64,000 bases of DNA from GW2011-AR15 sp964512765. Its GTDB lineage: Archaea; Nanobdellota; Nanobdellia; Woesearchaeales; GW2011-AR15. The position numbers were made by a program, and so were the translations under genes. Below, one piece after another: positions 61,488 through 64,000 of the stretch; positions within the stretch are counted from its first letter, which is position 1, and each line of letters begins with the position of its first letter. The notes below the pieces were generated by a model. It did no database searches, was not told where the DNA came from, and saw only the letters and a list, made by a program, of their open reading frames with translations. The stretch is from NCBI GenBank assembly GCA_964512765.1, contig CAZEKF010000003.1, positions 1 through 64,000 of the forward strand, written 5' to 3'.

Positions 61488-62039
61488 TCACGCAATTGGA
61501 CAGAGAGTTTGTTTCACAATTGACTCATAACGTTCTAAATCAACATCCAATGGTAAAAATAGTTCAATAAAATACAATCCATCATTCTCACAATATTGGA
61601 ACTGTAATATGCTATTATACTTAATTAAGTCCTGTGAGCATGCTCCGTAGGTTAACCTGTCAGTTGCTTGTATTATATAATAACTATGTGGCGTGTTTTT
61701 AATCTCAATTGGTGTAAACTCGCTGCTGCATTCCACTTTATTAGATAACAGGCCAGGGTAAGGCGAGTGAACTTCTCTATACAATGAAAAAATAAAAAAC
61801 ATTTTCTCAGAAATATACTCGTCAACTTTATCTTGTTGAACATTGTCAAATTTTTTAACCTTAAGAACCATGTTATTATGAGTTCCTTTATATGTGACAG
61901 AGTTATAATCGTCAGATACCTCAACTAAATCAAAATTATTAAAAAAATCGTTTGAAGTTCTTAAATAAGTTTTATCACTCGGTGTGCAACTCATTAAAAA
62001 AAGTATGACTGTAATCATAACAACAAAATAATTTTTCAT
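61488..62039 (-). CDS. Predicted lipoprotein, 183 aa
   Basis: From ATG 62039 the protein begins MKNYFVVMITVILFLMSC, a signal peptide with a lipobox-like LMSC, so it is probably cleaved and lipid-anchored at Cys18. A start at 62051 would add four residues. The mature domain is polar and mostly beta, with Cys residues around VECSS, GACSQD, YCENDG and QTLCPIA that may form disulfides. No family is recognised. It follows the deacetylase gene by 23 bases and may belong to the same transcript. Likely surface protein of unknown role. Confidence 0.7.
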   Translation of the reverse strand: MKNYFVVMITVILFLMSCTPSDKTYLRTSNDFFNNFDLVEVSDDYNSVTYKGTHNNMVLKVKKFDNVQQDKVDEYISEKMFFIFSLYREVHSPYPGLLSNKVECSSEFTPIEIKNTPHSYYIIQATDRLTYGACSQDLIKYNSILQFQYCENDGLYFIELFLPLDVDLERYESIVKQTLCPIA

Positions 62040-62062
62040 ATCTTCAAACAATATTAAATACC

Positions 62063-62860
62063 TTAAATTGTTTTCGTATAGTCTTTAATAGATACAAACT
62101 TTTGTTTCTTAAGCAATTTTTCAAAACTATTTTTAATATTAACTGAATAAAACAGCCATTTAGGATTTTTTATTAAATATTTTAAACTAAGAAAGTATGA
62201 TTTTGACCTATAAATTTGCCACGGGTGAACAAACAAAAGATTGTATTTTCTTTTATTCATGAGAAAACCTGTGTTAAACTTTGCAAAATAACCTGAACCG
62301 TACGGAAAACCTTGTAACAAAAGGTTAAGGTTAAGGTTTCTTGGTATTTTTTTAGGATTTATTTTGTAAAACGGAAATAATGAAACAGGAATTTCATCAA
62401 TACCACATAAAAAATTAGTTATTGGTTTAACATAATAAATTGAAGAATCATATTCAAGCCCTGTTTGTTTCAACACACTAAACATTTTTTTGTTAATTAT
62501 CATGAACGGTGCCCTGAATCCTTTTGGTTTGTATTTGTTAAGGAATTTTTTTGAATATTGAATTTCTTTTTTCAAATCTTTTGTATTATTCAATATTTTA
62601 TGTGTATTCGTGTGGTAAGCTATTTCATGGCCTTGTTTTTTTATTTTATCAATTAATTCAGGGTACCAATCATATATTTCTGACACAATGAAAAACGTTG
62701 CTTTATTCTTGCTCTTTTCCAACATTTCAAGTATTATTTCTGTTCCTTTTACAATGTCTCTGTTGTCAATAGTTTTACGATCTTCAGAACTCAAGTTAGG
62801 ATCAAGATCAGGGTTTGCGTGTACCCATGATTCCAAGTCAATCGTAAGAATGTTTACCAT
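62063..62860 (-). CDS. NodB-like polysaccharide deacetylase
   Basis: The motifs are all present: TIDLESW with the catalytic/metal Asp-Glu pair at the N-terminus, HEIAYHTNTH with the two metal-binding His, FRAPF, and VHPWQ near the C-terminus. The enzyme should remove N-acetyl groups from a sugar. TIDLESW-type starts occur in deacetylases associated with exported polysaccharide systems. It is 265 aa, overlaps the GT2 gene upstream by 7 bases and precedes the lipoprotein gene. Compare the 37315 homologue, which has lost motif 1. Confidence 0.92.
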   Translation of the reverse strand: MVNILTIDLESWVHANPDLDPNLSSEDRKTIDNRDIVKGTEIILEMLEKSKNKATFFIVSEIYDWYPELIDKIKKQGHEIAYHTNTHKILNNTKDLKKEIQYSKKFLNKYKPKGFRAPFMIINKKMFSVLKQTGLEYDSSIYYVKPITNFLCGIDEIPVSLFPFYKINPKKIPRNLNLNLLLQGFPYGSGYFAKFNTGFLMNKRKYNLLFVHPWQIYRSKSYFLSLKYLIKNPKWLFYSVNIKNSFEKLLKKQKFVSIKDYTKTI

Positions 62861-63528
62861 TTTCTAACATATTTCATTTTTAATAATTTAATAAGTAATA
62901 ACAATGGGTCTATTAGTTTAAACTTAGTACCTTTATTTGTTTTTAGTTTGACAGGAACTGATGTAATTTTGCACTTTTTTCTCCTAGCTTTTATCAACAG
63001 TTCAACATCAAACAACCATCTACTATGGATTAGATCTTTGAACAACAAGTCCGCAACTTTTTTATTATATCCTTTTAATCCTGAGAAACAATCATTTATG
63101 TTTAGGTTAAACAGCATATTAACAATTGTGTTAAATGATTTACCTAACATAAGTCTAAAATTTAATTTCCTTTTATTACTATATTTATTTCCAATTACAA
63201 TATCATAATTGTTTAGTTTATCCTGGATTTTCAAAATATCAGTTAAATAAAAAGAATCATCTGCGTCAATCCAAATTATATTTTTTCCATTAGCTTTTGA
63301 AACTGCTTTTTTAACTGCATAACCTTTACCTTTATTTTCTTTGTAAGAAATTAATTTAATGTTTTTATTAACATATTTTTTGACAATAGTTTCTGTGTTG
63401 TCAGTTGAACCGTCATTAACCAGTATTACTTCAAGATCATGTTTTTTTGAAAATTTTGATAATAATCCAAGAAATGACAAAACTCTTTTTTCTTCGTTAT
63501 ACATAGGAACTATTAAAGTGGTTTTCAT
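62854..63528 (-). CDS. GT2 glycosyltransferase, Alg5-like
   Basis: This 224-aa GT-A enzyme has VPMYNEEKRV, VNDGSTDNTE, GKGYAVKKAV and IDADDSFYLTD (DxD), with CFSGLKGY and a basic C-terminus; it closely follows the dolichyl/polyprenyl-phosphate glucosyltransferase pattern. It is the third such lipid-carrier-charging enzyme in the window (after 7391 and 36572), implying several different activated lipid sugars. The start overlaps the carbamoyltransferase stop by ATGA, linking lipid-sugar synthesis and carbamoylation. Confidence 0.92.
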   Translation of the reverse strand: MKTTLIVPMYNEEKRVLSFLGLLSKFSKKHDLEVILVNDGSTDNTETIVKKYVNKNIKLISYKENKGKGYAVKKAVSKANGKNIIWIDADDSFYLTDILKIQDKLNNYDIVIGNKYSNKRKLNFRLMLGKSFNTIVNMLFNLNINDCFSGLKGYNKKVADLLFKDLIHSRWLFDVELLIKARRKKCKITSVPVKLKTNKGTKFKLIDPLLLLIKLLKMKYVRKW

Positions 63529-64000
63529 TTCAGTGTAACATAATAATTTCCAATAAACAAGTGTTGATTACGTGTTTTTAGCTGTGTTATAACAGCATCC
63601 TCAGGTGTGTTAACAATTGGACTTCCATGGATGTTAAAGCTTGTATTTAATACAATACCGTGACCGGTTTCTTTTTTTACTTTTTTTAGCACAGACTCAT
63701 ACTTTGGATTTTCTTTACCTAATATTTGTGGCCTAATAGATTTGTCAACATTCATAACAGATCTTGCGTTCTTAACAGAATTTGGTTTCAACATGTAACC
63801 CATTGTCATATATTTGTCATAATAAACTTTATTTTCATTAATGAATTTTGATGCATCTTTTTCTAAAATAGAAGGGCAAAAAGGTTGGTACCATGACCTT
63901 TTCTTAATCTGTAAATTTAACTCATTTTTAACTTCAAGATTTGAAGCAGATGTTAATACACTTCTATTGCCTAACGCTCTTGGACCAAATTCCATCCTAC
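63525..64000 (-). CDS. Carbamoyltransferase, NodU/CmcH family (C-terminal part, cut by window edge)
   Basis: Only the last 158 codons are inside the window. The frame continues upstream of the internal Met at 63995 as R-MEFGPRALGNRS, the family's conserved C-terminal motif, so the true start is beyond the edge. NTSFNIHGSPIVNTPEDA and the WYQPFCPSIL segment confirm the family. It is the second carbamoyltransferase in the window (first at 2491) and is followed by an ATGA-coupled Alg5-like gene, so the carbamoyl acceptor is probably a sugar. Confidence 0.9.
   Translation of the reverse strand, partial: RMEFGPRALGNRSVLTSASNLEVKNELNLQIKKRSWYQPFCPSILEKDASKFINENKVYYDKYMTMGYMLKPNSVKNARSVMNVDKSIRPQILGKENPKYESVLKKVKKETGHGIVLNTSFNIHGSPIVNTPEDAVITQLKTRNQHLFIGNYYVTLK

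Noticed and set aside
1..64000. tRNA or rRNA genes in intergenic gaps
   Set aside because: Intergenic gaps are short (all under 300 bp) and AT-rich; apart from 1-43 none shows a GC-rich folded segment.

Overview
The window looks like a chromosomal segment of an AT-rich, compact-genome archaeon. The main reason is promoter architecture. Many operon-leading genes have a TATA-like box about 24-32 bp before the start codon and little or no Shine-Dalgarno sequence, which is the arrangement of leaderless archaeal transcripts. Gene content fits an uncultured archaeon, possibly of the DPANN/Woesearchaeota kind: membrane-anchored TPR proteins, GT-C membrane proteins, Alg5/DPM1-like glycosyltransferases, B12-binding radical SAM proteins, and an N-terminal helical domain common in DPANN proteins. 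That placement is inference; no rRNA, tRNA or ribosomal protein gene is present. I see no mobile element, CRISPR array or phage gene.

Layout. 1-451: a GC-rich folded element at the edge and a small unknown gene. 569-16242: a glycan-type region with asparagine synthetase, carbamoyltransferase, two GT-C-like membrane proteins, GT2 and GT4 glycosyltransferases, an SGNH hydrolase, a TPR protein with a SUMF1-like partner, a B12-binding radical SAM protein and a CDP-paratose/tyvelose-epimerase-like SDR. 16489-34479: a co-directional array of two small coiled-coil proteins followed by 15 radical SAM/SPASM-type genes (16 domains, one gene being a two-domain fusion), mostly touching or overlapping. 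34489-38022 (minus): a membrane spermidine-synthase-like protein, a DPM1-like GT2 and a NodB-like deacetylase. 38059-43004: B12-radical SAM, SPASM radical SAM, a membrane rhodanese-like protein and another B12-radical SAM. 43020-46925 (minus): a Cys-repeat surface protein and two TPR proteins. 47039-48066: a broken radical SAM gene. 48155-53062: a PP-loop ATPase, TPR and membrane proteins. 53119-64000: one more SPASM protein, then minus-strand operons with GT2, B12-radical SAM, a YfhO-like membrane protein, two TPR proteins, a lipoprotein, a deacetylase, an Alg5-like GT2 and a second carbamoyltransferase cut by the window edge.

The outstanding feature is the radical SAM array. Sixteen genes (14 in the array, one solo intact copy and one pseudogene) belong to one lineage. 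They share an N-terminal CxxxCxxC motif, a central P...W...[LIA]WP signature (changed to LWE in one copy), a QL..[FY]K.Y[FY]..P block and a C-terminal C-x3-4-C-x5-C motif. Within this lineage the SAM-binding GGE motif has drifted into several versions, one member has lost every cluster cysteine while staying open, two neighbours are recent tandem duplicates with a 103-bp identical core, and one stray copy is decaying. With four B12-binding radical SAM proteins and the separate 514-aa and 359-aa radical SAM/SPASM proteins, the window holds 22 radical SAM genes. No RiPP precursor peptide is apparent.

How the genes may work together (inference): the GT2/GT4, GT-C, epimerase, deacetylase, carbamoyltransferase and AsnB genes would build and decorate a lipid-linked or protein-linked surface glycan or related secondary product. 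The radical SAM families would modify its sugars, lipid or carrier protein. The TPR proteins, which share a CPYxGLG repeat, would serve as membrane-tethered scaffolds.
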